64,000 bases of DNA from 13-2-20CM-66-19 sp963760225 (GCA_963760225.1 CAVXCD010000002.1:186001-250000); one strand, 5' to 3'; shown: positions 19,295-27,543, counted from the stretch's first letter. Translations and numbers: made by a program. Notes: generated from the letters alone by a model not told the origin.

Positions 19295-19841
19295 GGGCGC
19301 GCGCCACGATCACCCGCGCCGGCCGCAGCAGCCGCCCGTTGAGCTCATAGCCCGGCTGCACGACCTGCAGCACGGAATTCGGCTCGGCGGTGGCGGACTC
19401 CTGGGTCATCATCGCCTCGTGGTGCGCCGGGTCGAAGGGCTCGCCGCGGGGGTCGATGACCGTCACGCCGAGCTTCTCGAGCGCCCGGCTCAGCAGCGCG
19501 AGGGTCGCCTGCAGGCCCTCCTGCACCCCCTGGGGGTCCTGCCGGGCGGCATTCTGCACGGCCAGCTCCAGGCTGTCCTTCACCGGCAGCAGCTCGGCGG
19601 CGAACTTCTCCAGGCCGTAGCGGTTGGCGGCTTCGATGTCGCGCTGTGCGCGCTTGCGCACGTTGTCCGTCTCGGCCACCGCCCGCAGGTACTGCTCCCG
19701 GTGGGCTTTGGCCTGCTCCTCGGACTCGGCGAGCGCCTGCTGCAGCCGCTCGAGCTCGACCAGCTGCGCTGCCGTCTCCGGCACGGTGGGCTCGGCCGCC
19801 GGATTCGCTGCCGCGCCGCGGCGGGACTCGTTCGCACTCAT
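19290..19841 (-). CDS. grpE: Nucleotide exchange factor GrpE
   Basis: Homodimeric exchange factor that releases ADP from DnaK. The N-terminal third is a long predicted coiled coil (AQLVELERLQQALAESEEQA), then YLRAVAETDNVRKRAQRD, the four-helix segment, and the C-terminal beta domain with HEAMMTQES and VQPGYELNGRLLRPARV. Length 183. It lies between hrcA and dnaK on the same strand. The 80-nt gap to hrcA contains a C/G palindrome but no obvious promoter. Confidence 0.97.
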   Translation of the reverse strand: MSANESRRGAAANPAAEPTVPETAAQLVELERLQQALAESEEQAKAHREQYLRAVAETDNVRKRAQRDIEAANRYGLEKFAAELLPVKDSLELAVQNAARQDPQGVQEGLQATLALLSRALEKLGVTVIDPRGEPFDPAHHEAMMTQESATAEPNSVLQVVQPGYELNGRLLRPARVIVARAP

Positions 19842-19921
19842 CTTCAGCTCAGGCCTTTCGGAAACGACGGTACACGGTGCCTCACGGGGCAGTGCCTCCG
19901 CCGGCCCCCCGGGGGTGGGGG

Positions 19922-20986
19922 TCAGCGACGCGAATTCAAGGCCGCTCCCAACAGTTTAGCCGTGAGGTCGACGATGGGGATAACGCGCTCGTAGGCCATG
20001 CGCGTCGGGCCTATCACCCCGAGCACCCCGACGACGGACGCCCCGTCCCCATAGGGGGCGGTGACGACGGAGCAGTCGTCGAGGATGCGGTAGCCGGACT
20101 CGTGGCCGATGAATATCTGCACGCCGTCGGCCTTGAGGCTGTGATCCAGCAGGTGCAGGAAGTCGCGCTTCTCGTTGAAGGCCTCGAACAGCCGCCGCAG
20201 CTTCTCGACGCTGGTGAGCTCGGCGACGCCCATCAGATTGGTCTCGCCCTTGATGACGTACTCCAGCCGCTCCTCGCCGCTCTCGAACACCTGCTGCGCC
20301 ACGGTGATCGCCTCGAGCATGATCTGGTTCATGTGGGCGTGTGCTTCGGAGAGCTGGCGCAGGATCTCCTGGCGTACCTCGCGCAGCGAGCGGCCGCGGA
20401 ACTGCTCGTTGAGATAGGCGGAGGCGCGCTTGAGCTCGTCGGCCGAGTAGTGACGCGGCAGCTCGATGATGCGGTTCTGCACCTCGCGGTCGTCGTACAC
20501 CAGCACGACCAGCACGCGGTTCTCCGAGAGCGCCACGAACTCGATCTGCGTGACCGCGGTCTGCCGCGGGCGCGGCAGCGTCACCACCCCGGCGAGCCGC
20601 GTGGCGCTCGACAGCAGCTGCGATACGGTGGTCACCAGGTCGCTGGCGCTGTCGTGGCTCGATTGGCTGGCCTCGAACTGGCGGCGGATCTCGGCGGTCG
20701 CCGCCTGATCGAGCGGCCGCAGGTGCAGCAGCGTGTCGACGAAGAAGCGGTAGCCCTTGTCGGTCGGCACGCGTCCGGCGGAGGTGTGCGGGGAGGCGAC
20801 GAAACCGAGCTCCTCGAGGTCGGCCATCACGTTACGGATGGTCGCCGAGCTCAACTGCAGCCCGGACTCGCGCGACAGCGCGCGCGAGCCGACCGGCTGA
20901 CCGTCGCGGATGTAGCTCTCGACGAGCGTGCGCAGCAGTTGCTGAGCCCGCTCGCCCAGAGGCTCGTCCCGAGCTTCGTGCGCCAT
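19922..20986 (-). CDS. hrcA: Heat-inducible transcription repressor HrcA
   Basis: Repressor that normally binds CIRCE elements and depends on GroEL for folding. The winged-helix N-terminus is typical (ERAQQLLRTLVESYI, PVGSRALSRESGLQLSSATIRN, FVASPHTSAGRVPTDKGYR), and GAF-like and dimerisation parts follow; the C-terminus has VVGVLGVIGPTRMAYERV. Length 354. The ATG at 20986 lies only six bases after a candidate -10 box, which would make the mRNA leaderless. No CIRCE (TTAGCACTC-N9-GAGTGCTAA) is visible near hrcA, grpE or dnaK, so targets such as groESL are probably elsewhere. Confidence 0.96.
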   Translation of the reverse strand: MAHEARDEPLGERAQQLLRTLVESYIRDGQPVGSRALSRESGLQLSSATIRNVMADLEELGFVASPHTSAGRVPTDKGYRFFVDTLLHLRPLDQAATAEIRRQFEASQSSHDSASDLVTTVSQLLSSATRLAGVVTLPRPRQTAVTQIEFVALSENRVLVVLVYDDREVQNRIIELPRHYSADELKRASAYLNEQFRGRSLREVRQEILRQLSEAHAHMNQIMLEAITVAQQVFESGEERLEYVIKGETNLMGVAELTSVEKLRRLFEAFNEKRDFLHLLDHSLKADGVQIFIGHESGYRILDDCSVVTAPYGDGASVVGVLGVIGPTRMAYERVIPIVDLTAKLLGAALNSRR

Positions 20987-20992
20987 GCAGGA

Positions 20993-21021
20993 CTTTTAGT
21001 GTGCGCCGCACTGACCGTCAA
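20993..21021 (-). promoter_or_regulatory. hrcA promoter with a palindrome in the spacer
   Basis: On the minus strand TTGACG (21021-21016) and TAAAAG (20998-20993) are separated by 17 bases, giving a credible sigma-70 promoter. The spacer contains the perfect palindrome GTGCG-N-CGCAC (21001-21011), a likely repressor site that is not CIRCE. The predicted start point coincides with the hrcA ATG. Confidence 0.5.
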
Positions 21022-21161
21022 GCAAACCCGTACGGCGGCGCCTGGGCGTGTGCTGCGGATGTGACGGGCGGCATTGGCTGCCGGCGCACCGTGCATGTTA
21101 CAAAGGCCGCAAGATGCCGCGCGGGCGAGGGGTCGGCGCGGTCAAACGGGGGCTTGGGTCC

Positions 21162-22052
21162 ATGGCCTTTCCGGTGCGCACCTGTGCGTTAGTCGGCCGC
21201 TTCGCGGATCCGCGCATCGCGGAGAGCGTCGGCGCGCTGCTGCCGCACCTGGCGAGCCGCGGCGTGCAGGTGCTCGTCGCCGCGGACGCGCAGCTCGCCC
21301 CCGAGCTCTCCCGCGGCGTCACCCGCGTGCCGGAGGAGCAGATCGGCGGACGCGCCGACCTGGTCATCGCCGTCGGCGGCGATGGCACGCTGCTGTACGG
21401 CGCGCGCCTGGTGGCGCGGCACGGGGTGCCGCTGCTCGGGGTCAACCGCGGGCGGCTCGGCTTCCTCACCGATGTCATGCCGCAGGACATGCTGCAATCG
21501 GTCGATGCGGCGCTGACCGGCAGCCTCGAGCAGGATCAGCGCCAGCTGCTCGCCGCACGGCTGCAACGTCCCGGTGGCGCGGTGGCGCACGCGTTCGCGC
21601 TCAACGACGTGGTCATGCAGAAGTACGACACCGGGCGCACGCTCGACTTCGAGACGCGCATCGACGGACGTTACGTCAACACGCACGATGGCGACGGCAT
21701 CATCGTCGCCAGCCCCACCGGCTCGACCGCCTACGCGCTCTCCTGCGGCGGTCCGATCATCGGGCCGCAGCTGCGGGCGCTGGTGATCGTGCCGATCTGC
21801 GCGCATACGCTCTCCGACCGCCCGATCGTGGTCGCCTCGAGCTCGGTCGTGGAGGTGCTGCTGCTCGAGCGGCCCGACACCCGCGCCAACGTCACCTGCG
21901 ACGGCATGGTGCTCGGCGCGCTCGCCGCCGGCGAGCGTCTCGAGGTCACCACCGCCACGGAGCGGGTGACGCTGCTGCACCCCCCCAGCCACGATTACTA
22001 CAAGCTGCTGCGCTCCAAGCTCCACTGGGGCCGCGGCAGCTTCGAGCGCTGA
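21162..22052 (+). CDS. nadK: NAD kinase
   Basis: ATP-dependent phosphorylation of NAD to NADP. The 296-residue product carries the signature GGDGT (72-76) with Asp74 as catalytic base, GVNRGRLGFLTD, the NAD-binding LNDVV and ASPTGSTAYALSCGGP, and a C-terminal SHDYYKLLRSKLHWG. The ATG at 21162 gives the normal N-terminus; an ATG at 21114 with AAAGG seven bases upstream would add 16 basic residues and cannot be ruled out. It is divergent from hrcA and one base upstream of recN. Confidence 0.96.
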   Translation: MAFPVRTCALVGRFADPRIAESVGALLPHLASRGVQVLVAADAQLAPELSRGVTRVPEEQIGGRADLVIAVGGDGTLLYGARLVARHGVPLLGVNRGRLGFLTDVMPQDMLQSVDAALTGSLEQDQRQLLAARLQRPGGAVAHAFALNDVVMQKYDTGRTLDFETRIDGRYVNTHDGDGIIVASPTGSTAYALSCGGPIIGPQLRALVIVPICAHTLSDRPIVVASSSVVEVLLLERPDTRANVTCDGMVLGALAAGERLEVTTATERVTLLHPPSHDYYKLLRSKLHWGRGSFER

Positions 22053-22053
22053 C

Positions 22054-23820
22054 GTGCTCACGCACCTGCAGATCCGCGACTTCGCCATCATCGACGCGGT
22101 GGAGCTCGAACTGCGTCCCGGGCTCACCGTGCTGACCGGCGAGACCGGCGCCGGCAAGTCGATCCTGGTGGAAGCGCTGCAGCTGCTCGCCGGCGGCCGC
22201 GCCGGCGCGGAAGTGGTGCGCCACGGCGCCGAGCGGGCGGAAGTTTCGGCGACCTTCGACCTCGAGCAGGCGCCGCGCGAGCTCAAGCAGTGGCTCGAGG
22301 AGCAATCCCTCGGTGGCAGCGCGGAGCTGCTGCTGCGGCGCGTGGTGGGCAGCGACGGGCGCTCGCGCGCCTATCTGAACGGTCAGTCGGTCGCGGCGCA
22401 GTCGCTGCGTGAGGCGGGCGGCATCCTCATCGACATCCACGGGCAGCATGAATTCCAGTCGCTCACCCGCGCCGCCGCGCAGCGCGAGCTGCTCGACGGC
22501 TACGGCGATCTCGACACGCTGGTGACGCAGGTCGGCATCGCGCACCGCGTGTGGCTCGGGCTGCTCAACAGCACCCTCGAGCTCGACAGCCTGGCGCGCG
22601 ATCGCGACGCGAAGCTCGAACTGCTGCGCTATCAGGTGCAGGAGCTGCAGGCCCTGCAGGCGAGCAGCGGGGAGGCGCAAGCCCTCGTCGAGGAGCGCGC
22701 GCGGCTCGCCCACCGCGGGCGACTGGCGCAGGGCACGCAGCTGGCGCGCGCCGAGCTCTACGAGAACGACGGCAGCAGCGCGCACGCCGCCTTAAGTCGC
22801 GCGCTGCAGGCGTTGCGCGCGGTCGTGAGCCTCGACGCCAAGCTCGGCGCCACGCTGCCGATGATCGAAGAGGCGGCCATCCAGGTGCGCGAGGCGGCGC
22901 GCGAGCTGGAACACTACGGCGAGGCGCTGGACGTCGACGCCGCGCGCCAGGAAGTAATCGAGCGGCGGCTCGCCGCCATGGAGGAGCTGGCGCGCAAGCA
23001 CCGTGTGCCGCTGGCTGCACTGCCCGAGCACGCCGGGGTGCTGCAGGCGGAGCTCGAAGCGCTGGAGCGCGCCGATACCGATCTGGCGCAACTGCACCGC
23101 GAGCTCTCCGCAGCCTTGCAGGAATATCGCACCCGCGCCGAGGCGCTTTCCGGGCGCCGCCGCGCGGCCGCGCGCGCCCTGGCCCGCGACATCACCGTGC
23201 GCATGCAGACGCTCGGCATGGCCGGCGGCCGCTTCGAGGCGGACGTGACGCCGGACGCGAGCGGCGAGCCGGCGCAACACGGCATCGACCAGGTCGAATT
23301 CCGGGTCGGCGCCAATCCCGGGCAGCCGCCGCGTGCGCTCGCCAAGGTCGCTTCGGGCGGTGAGCTGTCGCGCCTGTCGCTGGCGGTGCAGGTGTCGTGC
23401 GCGGCCACGGAAAACCGCTGCATGGTGTTCGATGAGGTCGATGCCGGCATCGGCGGCGCGGTGGCGGAGATCGTGGGGCGGGAGCTGCGCGCGCTCGGCG
23501 CGCGCGGCCAGGTGCTGTGCGTCACCCACCTCCCGCAGGTCGCCTGCCAGGCTCACCATCAGCTGCGCGTCAGCAAGCTGACCGACGGGCGCACGACGCG
23601 CACCACGGTCACCGAGCTCACCGCCGAGGACCGCGTCGAGGAGCTGGCCCGCATGCTCGGCGGCATCGAGGTCACGGCAAAAGCGCGCGCTCACGCCCGC
23701 GACATGCTGGCCGCCGTCACCGGAGCCACGGGCAAGGGGGCGCGCGGCGCCGGCAAGGACACGGCCGCGGACACGGTGCGCCAGAAGCGCCCGCCGCAGG
23801 CGGGCGGCAGCGGCAAGTAG
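22054..23820 (+). CDS. recN: DNA repair protein RecN
   Basis: SMC-like ATPase acting early in double-strand break repair. Walker A GETGAGKS is at 29-36, a central pair of coiled-coil arms fills about residues 160-360, and the C-terminal half has the signature KVASGGELSRLSLAVQVSCA and Walker B CMVFDEVDAGIGG, followed by the His-switch VTHLPQVACQA. Length 588. The GTG start one base after the nadK stop indicates coupling. The C-terminal 35 residues are a basic Gly/Ala-rich tail of no clear role. Confidence 0.97.
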   Translation: MLTHLQIRDFAIIDAVELELRPGLTVLTGETGAGKSILVEALQLLAGGRAGAEVVRHGAERAEVSATFDLEQAPRELKQWLEEQSLGGSAELLLRRVVGSDGRSRAYLNGQSVAAQSLREAGGILIDIHGQHEFQSLTRAAAQRELLDGYGDLDTLVTQVGIAHRVWLGLLNSTLELDSLARDRDAKLELLRYQVQELQALQASSGEAQALVEERARLAHRGRLAQGTQLARAELYENDGSSAHAALSRALQALRAVVSLDAKLGATLPMIEEAAIQVREAARELEHYGEALDVDAARQEVIERRLAAMEELARKHRVPLAALPEHAGVLQAELEALERADTDLAQLHRELSAALQEYRTRAEALSGRRRAAARALARDITVRMQTLGMAGGRFEADVTPDASGEPAQHGIDQVEFRVGANPGQPPRALAKVASGGELSRLSLAVQVSCAATENRCMVFDEVDAGIGGAVAEIVGRELRALGARGQVLCVTHLPQVACQAHHQLRVSKLTDGRTTRTTVTELTAEDRVEELARMLGGIEVTAKARAHARDMLAAVTGATGKGARGAGKDTAADTVRQKRPPQAGGSGK

Positions 23821-23867
23821 GGGCGTGAGGCGTGCGCCGGTCGGCGGTGCGCGCGAGCTGCGCGCTG

Positions 23868-24302
23868 TCAGGACGCCTTGCGGTTACGGAACGGGCAGTT
23901 CTCGCGGCGGCAGTGGCCGTAGAGAATCAGCGAGTGATCGCGGATCGTGAAGCCGAGCTTGCCGGCGACGGCGGTCTGACGCTCTTCGATCCCCGAATCC
24001 ATGAACTCTTCGACGCGACCGCAGTCGAGACACACGATGTGATCGTGGTGCGTGCCGTGGTTCACCTCGAACACCGCCATGCCATCCTCGAAGTGATGGC
24101 GGGTGACCAGGCCCGCGGCCTCGAACTGCGTCAGCACGCGGTAGACGGTCGCGAGCCCGATGTCTTCATTGGACTCGAGGAGGATGCGGTAGATGTCTTC
24201 GGCGGATAAATGGCGTGTCGGACTGCCCTCGAGGATCTCGAGGATCTTCAGGCGCGGCAGCGTCACCTTTAAGCCGGCCTTGCGCAGGTCCTTGCCTTCC
24301 AC
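23868..24302 (-). CDS. fur: Ferric uptake regulator Fur
   Basis: Iron-responsive repressor. The GTG start at 24302 is chosen for its GGAGA six bases upstream and because it yields the standard Fur N-terminus (EGKDLRKAGLKVTLPRLKIL). The HTH covers AEDIYRILLESNEDIGLATVYR; the metal sites include HHFEDG, HHDHIVCLDCG with Cys91 and Cys94, and a C-terminal Cys131-x4-Cys136 pair. Length 144. It is divergent from bamE, the classic fur-omlA(bamE) arrangement of pseudomonads and xanthomonads. I did not find a convincing 19-bp Fur box in the 88-bp gap. Confidence 0.97.
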   Translation of the reverse strand: MEGKDLRKAGLKVTLPRLKILEILEGSPTRHLSAEDIYRILLESNEDIGLATVYRVLTQFEAAGLVTRHHFEDGMAVFEVNHGTHHDHIVCLDCGRVEEFMDSGIEERQTAVAGKLGFTIRDHSLILYGHCRRENCPFRNRKAS

Positions 24303-24390
24303 GCGCGCTCTCCGGCGGACCGCAGCCACTCGAGCCGCCGTCGATCCGCGATCAGGTATCATGGCGGGGATTATCCTCCAACGGACACAC

Positions 24391-24762
24391 ATGCGCCTAC
24401 TCTTCGTCCCGCTCGCGGCAGTGGTGCTCGCGGGCGCACTCAGCGGTTGCGTCTATCGCCTCGACATCCAGCAGGGCAACTACCTGGAAGGCAAGTCCGT
24501 CGACCAGCTGCAGGTCGGCATGACGCGCACCCAGGTGCGCTACCTGCTGGGCACGCCGATGGTGCCCGATATCTTCGACCGGGATCGCTGGGACTATCTG
24601 TATTACTTCCAGCACGGGCGGCTGCGCCGCCCGGCGCAGCGTCACCTGGTGGTGTTCTTCAAGGAGGACAAGGTGGCGCGCTTCGTGCGCGACAACGTCC
24701 CCGACTCGGCGCCGGAGGCGCCCGATCAGGGAGCCCCGATCTCCAAGTTCCCGAGGATCTAG
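24391..24762 (+). CDS. bamE: Outer membrane assembly factor BamE
   Basis: Small lipoprotein of the beta-barrel assembly machinery. The signal peptide MRLLFVPLAAVVLAGALSGC ends in a lipobox with Cys20. The family motif LQVGMTRTQVRYLLGTPMVPD is followed by DRWDYLYYFQHG, as in SmpA/OmlA proteins. Length 123. Its TAG stop shares the palindrome CTAG with the stop of the convergent rnfH gene. Confidence 0.96.
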   Translation: MRLLFVPLAAVVLAGALSGCVYRLDIQQGNYLEGKSVDQLQVGMTRTQVRYLLGTPMVPDIFDRDRWDYLYYFQHGRLRRPAQRHLVVFFKEDKVARFVRDNVPDSAPEAPDQGAPISKFPRI

Positions 24763-25079
24763 CGGCCCCGCGGCCCAGGAGCGCGCTGCACACGCTCGCG
24801 CCGACGCTGACGCGGATCGCGCCCCAGCGGGCGGTAGAGCTCGATCCGGTCACCATCCGCGCAAGTCGCGCTGCGCGCGCGCAGCTCGCCGAACACCCCG
24901 ACCGCCGCCGTGTCCCACGGGATGGCCGCTTCCGTGCCGGCGGCGGCGGCGCAGCGGCGCGCCGCGCTGAGCGCATCGGCGATGGTGGCCGAGGGCGGCA
25001 GCTCGAGCTGCCACAGGTACTGGCGCGCGCGTGTGGCGTAGGCGACCGTGCAGCGCTTGGCCTGCAGCGGTGTGTTCAC
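24759..25079 (-). CDS. rnfH: RnfH family protein (RatB/PasI-like)
   Basis: Beta-grasp (ubiquitin-like) protein of 106 residues encoded directly after ratA, as in E. coli ratA-ratB. The visible family core is CTVAYATRARQYLWQLELP near the N-terminus, AIPWDTAAVGVFG in the middle and DGDRIELYRPL near the end. The GTG start (25079) overlaps the ratA stop as GTGA. In pathogenic E. coli the homologue PasI has been described as antitoxin to PasT; whether the pair is a toxin-antitoxin system here is unknown. Confidence 0.88.
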   Translation of the reverse strand: MNTPLQAKRCTVAYATRARQYLWQLELPPSATIADALSAARRCAAAAGTEAAIPWDTAAVGVFGELRARSATCADGDRIELYRPLGRDPRQRRRERVQRAPGPRGR

Positions 25080-25504
25080 GGGCGCGGCCGCGCGCGCGCG
25101 ACGAACGCATCCACGAGTGAGCCGAGCGTCTCGGCGAACAGCGGCTCGAACAGCAGCCCGCTCAGGCGGTTGCTGAAGGCGAAGCGCATCGTCAGCTCGA
25201 CACGGCAGCCGCCGCCCTCGATCGGGGTGAGCAGCCACTCCCCCTCGAGCGTGCGGAACGGGCCGCTCACCAGCCGCATGCGCACGCGCAGCGGTGGATC
25301 GAGGCTGTTGCGGGTGGTGAACTCCCCGTGCAGCGATCGCTGGCGCACCCCGATGGTCGCGACGATCTCGCGCTCGCTGCGCGAGATGATCTGCGCGTGC
25401 GTGCACCAGGGCAGGAACTGCGGGTAGCTCTCGATGTCGTTGATCAGGGCGAAAACTTCCGCCGGCGGCTTGTTGACGAGCGCCGAGCGCTTGACCTCTC
25501 GCAT
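25076..25504 (-). CDS. ratA: RatA / START-like polyketide-cyclase family protein
   Basis: 142-residue single-domain START-like protein. Motifs include VFALINDIESYPQFLPWC near the N-terminus, GPFRTLEGEW in the middle and FEPLFAETLGSLVDAFVARA at the C-terminal helix. In E. coli RatA blocks association of ribosomal subunits; homologues (Coq10-like) bind ubiquinone. The context between rnfH and divergent smpB is the conserved gammaproteobacterial one. Either role is possible here. Confidence 0.93.
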   Translation of the reverse strand: MREVKRSALVNKPPAEVFALINDIESYPQFLPWCTHAQIISRSEREIVATIGVRQRSLHGEFTTRNSLDPPLRVRMRLVSGPFRTLEGEWLLTPIEGGGCRVELTMRFAFSNRLSGLLFEPLFAETLGSLVDAFVARARPRP

Positions 25505-25530
25505 GGCGGCATTGTCCCATGGGCTCCGCT

Positions 25531-25998
25531 ATGGCCAAAGACTCCGCATCGCCCCGTCCGATCGCCGAGAACCGCAAGGCGCGCTTCGACTATTTCATCG
25601 AGGAGCGCTACGAGGCGGGGCTCGCGCTCGAGGGTTGGGAGGTCAAGGCGATGCGCGCCGGGCGCGCCCAGCTGAAGGAGGCGTACGTCTACCTGCGCGG
25701 CGGCGAGGCGTTCCTGATCGGCGCACACCTCTCGCCGCTGCCGGCGGCCTCCACGCACGTCACGCCCGACCCAGTGCGCACCCGCAAACTGCTGCTGAAC
25801 CGCAGCGAGCTGCAGGGACTGATCGGCGCGGTGGAGCGGCGCGGCTACACGCTGGTGCCGCTCGAGCTGTACTGGAAGAGTGGCCGCGCGAAGCTGCAGG
25901 TCGGCCTCGCCAAGGGCAAGAAGCAGCACGACAAGCGCGCCGTGGAGAAGGATCGCGACTGGCAGCGCGACAAGGCGCGCATGCTGCGCCGGGGCTGA
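25531..25998 (+). CDS. smpB: SsrA-binding protein SmpB
   Basis: Essential partner of tmRNA in trans-translation; it binds the tRNA-like domain and places it in stalled ribosomes. Family motifs: NRKARFDYFIEERYEAGL, LEGWEVKAMRAGRAQLKEAYV, and the C-terminal tail KGKKQHDKRAVEKDRDW that reads the empty mRNA channel. The ATG at 25531 gives the usual MAK N-terminus; an in-frame ATG at 25519 adds four residues. Its RNA partner ssrA begins about 0.9 kb downstream. Confidence 0.97.
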   Translation: MAKDSASPRPIAENRKARFDYFIEERYEAGLALEGWEVKAMRAGRAQLKEAYVYLRGGEAFLIGAHLSPLPAASTHVTPDPVRTRKLLLNRSELQGLIGAVERRGYTLVPLELYWKSGRAKLQVGLAKGKKQHDKRAVEKDRDWQRDKARMLRRG

Positions 25999-26002
25999 GG
26001 CG

Positions 26003-26022
26003 CCGGCCGGCACCTCGGCCGG
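26003..26022. terminator. GC-rich hairpin between smpB and the DUF481 gene
   Basis: CCGGCCG (26003-26009) and CGGCCGG (26016-26022) form a 7-bp stem with a 6-base loop between two convergent genes. There is no U-run on either side, so it is a weak or Rho-assisted candidate. Confidence 0.4.
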
Positions 26023-26025
26023 TGG

Positions 26026-26802
26026 CTAGTCGGGCGCGAGCTTCGGGTTCTTTACCTCGTACACCAGGCTCAGGGTCGTCAGCGTGGAGGAGGTCCCGAC
26101 GCCAGGCGGCGGCTGGCTGTTGCGTATCAGCTGGTAGCCCGCCGACAGCGCCAGCGTGCTGCTCATCTTGACCTGCACGGACAGGTTGGCCGTGGTCATG
26201 GTGTTGCTGCTGCCGGCCTCCACGGCGACTGAGGCGATGAGGTGGGTGTAGGCATTGAGCGCCTGGTTGAAATTCACGCCGGCATCGAGCACCGCCCCCG
26301 TAGTGGGCGGCAGCAGCATGGTGGCGGTGATGCCGCCGGTGGGGTCCTCGGTGAGCAGCTCCGGGCGCAGCCGCCGTACGCCAACCCCGAGCTGCGCACT
26401 GAGCTTGGTGGCGTCGCTGTTGAAGAACTGATAGCCGAGCCCGCTGGACACCAGCTCCTGGTAGGCAAAGCCGCTGAAACGGTTGTCGTCGTAGCGCAGT
26501 GCGCTGTACCAGTAAAGCCGCGGGTTGAGGTTGTAGTTCGCCTGCAGGTGCGCGTCCCACGCCTGGGCGGTGGTCTCGCCGCGGGTCGAGCCGTACAGCG
26601 CTTCGCTGCCGAACAGCACTTTCCAGTCGTCAAACACGTACGCGATGTGAAACAGCGCATTGGCCGAGCTCGTGTTCGTGTTGCCGCCGGTGCGCGTGAA
26701 CCCGGCAGCCGCGCGCGCCGCCCAGGCGTCGTCATCCTCCGCCCGGGCCGCAGCGCACACGATGAGTGCCGCTACCAAGCCGCAACAAGCTCGCTTCCAC
26801 AT
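26026..26802 (-). CDS. DUF481 family outer-membrane beta-barrel protein
   Basis: A 258-residue exported protein. The ATG at 26802 has GGGAGGAG about eight bases upstream and starts a signal peptide (MWKRACCG, hydrophobic core, cleavage near AARA). The mature part alternates short amphipathic strands with aromatic ends, for example YWYSALRYDDNRFSGFAYQ and LGYQF, and ends with SLVYEVKNPKL, the pattern of the salt-induced outer-membrane (YdiY-like) DUF481 family. Substrate is unknown. It lies between smpB and ssrA, convergent with smpB and divergent from ssrA. Confidence 0.8.
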   Translation of the reverse strand: MWKRACCGLVAALIVCAAARAEDDDAWAARAAAGFTRTGGNTNTSSANALFHIAYVFDDWKVLFGSEALYGSTRGETTAQAWDAHLQANYNLNPRLYWYSALRYDDNRFSGFAYQELVSSGLGYQFFNSDATKLSAQLGVGVRRLRPELLTEDPTGGITATMLLPPTTGAVLDAGVNFNQALNAYTHLIASVAVEAGSSNTMTTANLSVQVKMSSTLALSAGYQLIRNSQPPPGVGTSSTLTTLSLVYEVKNPKLAPD

Positions 26803-26886
26803 GACAGCTCCTCCCATCCCTGGGTTATGTCAATGATAACGAAGGCCGGCGGGCGCGTTTGCGCTATGCTGCGTGGTGAACCTGAA

Positions 26887-27539
26887 GGGGGCGACCGGTT
26901 TCGACGTGGGTTACGAACCTTCAGGGGCGTACCGAGGCTGCAGTTACCCTCGTAAATACCTGGCTGCAAATTTAGTTGCCAACGACGACAACTACGCTCT
27001 AGCTGCCTAAACGCAGCTGACCTCTGACCGGCTCGTGCCTGTGCGACCGAATCAGGGGACGCGTTCACAGGATCGCGCGCCGGCGTTGCGAACAGGCCGG
27101 GGCGTTAAGAGTCACTGATCGCTGGCGTGGCGTCTTCCCTGCTCCTCGGGTAGCGCCGCGCGAGAAACAAAGAGAGAGCTACGTACGTAGATCCTGAAGT
27201 CTAGGACTTGCGGACGGGGGTTCGATCAATGGGTCGCGCCAGACCGCAAGGTCTGGATGAGAACGGAGCTCACATCGGCGAAACCTGACGGCGCCTTCGG
27301 ACTGAAGGCGGCATGGCAACGCCGAGGGGTAGGAAGAGGGCCAACTTCAGGCCTGCCCTGTAGAGACTCATAGACCCGCCGACGGCACGAGCCTGGGCGG
27401 ATACTAGGATCGAAGCTGGCTGTGGCAGCTGCGATAACACGCTCCGCGTCCACGCACTCCGACCTAAGGGGCGCGCGGACGAAGGCATAGTCCAGGCCGT
27501 GGCGAAAGCCATGGATGTCCTGTCCCCCCGCCTCCACCA
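26887..27539 (+). ncRNA. ssrA: tmRNA (ssrA), interrupted by a group I intron
   Basis: Transfer-messenger RNA for ribosome rescue. The 5' end GGGGGCG (26887-26893) pairs with CGCCTCC (27529-27535) as acceptor stem, and ACCA is encoded at 27536-27539. The tag frame (26978-27010) reads ANDDNYALAA-stop. The T-arm is split: GGGGGTTCGAT ends at 27226, and the loop and 3' stem resume at 27523 with TCCCCCCGCC, exactly completing a TTCGATT loop. Removing the 296-nt insert gives a 357-nt tmRNA of normal size. Without splicing the T-arm and acceptor stem cannot form properly, so function should depend on the intron. Confidence 0.96.
27227..27522 (+). other. Group I self-splicing intron in the tmRNA T-loop
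   Basis: The insert follows a 5' exon ending in U (27226) and ends in G (27522), as group I introns require. The exon end CGAU can form P1 with GUCG at 27233-27236, including the U-G splice-site wobble. The conserved core halves are present: GAGACTCATAGAC (27363-27375, element R) and GAAGGCATAGTCC (27481-27493, element S), whose GACU and AGUC form P7. It has no internal ORF and lies between T-loop positions 59 and 60. I recall other bacterial tmRNA genes with group I introns in the T-loop. Confidence 0.9.
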
Positions 27540-27543
27540 ACAA

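Noticed and set aside
20987..21161. CIRCE element upstream of hrcA
   Set aside because: The inverted repeat seen is GTGCG-N-CGCAC with a 1-base centre; CIRCE needs 9-bp arms and a 9-bp spacer.
24303..24390. Fur box in the fur-bamE gap
   Set aside because: The A+T-rich pieces (GATAAT, TATCAT) do not form the 19-bp GATAATGATWATCATTATC pattern beyond chance.
26887..27539. Two-piece (permuted) tmRNA
   Set aside because: Permuted tmRNAs have the acceptor halves in reversed order. Here the 5' and 3' acceptor strands are in normal order and only the T-loop is interrupted.
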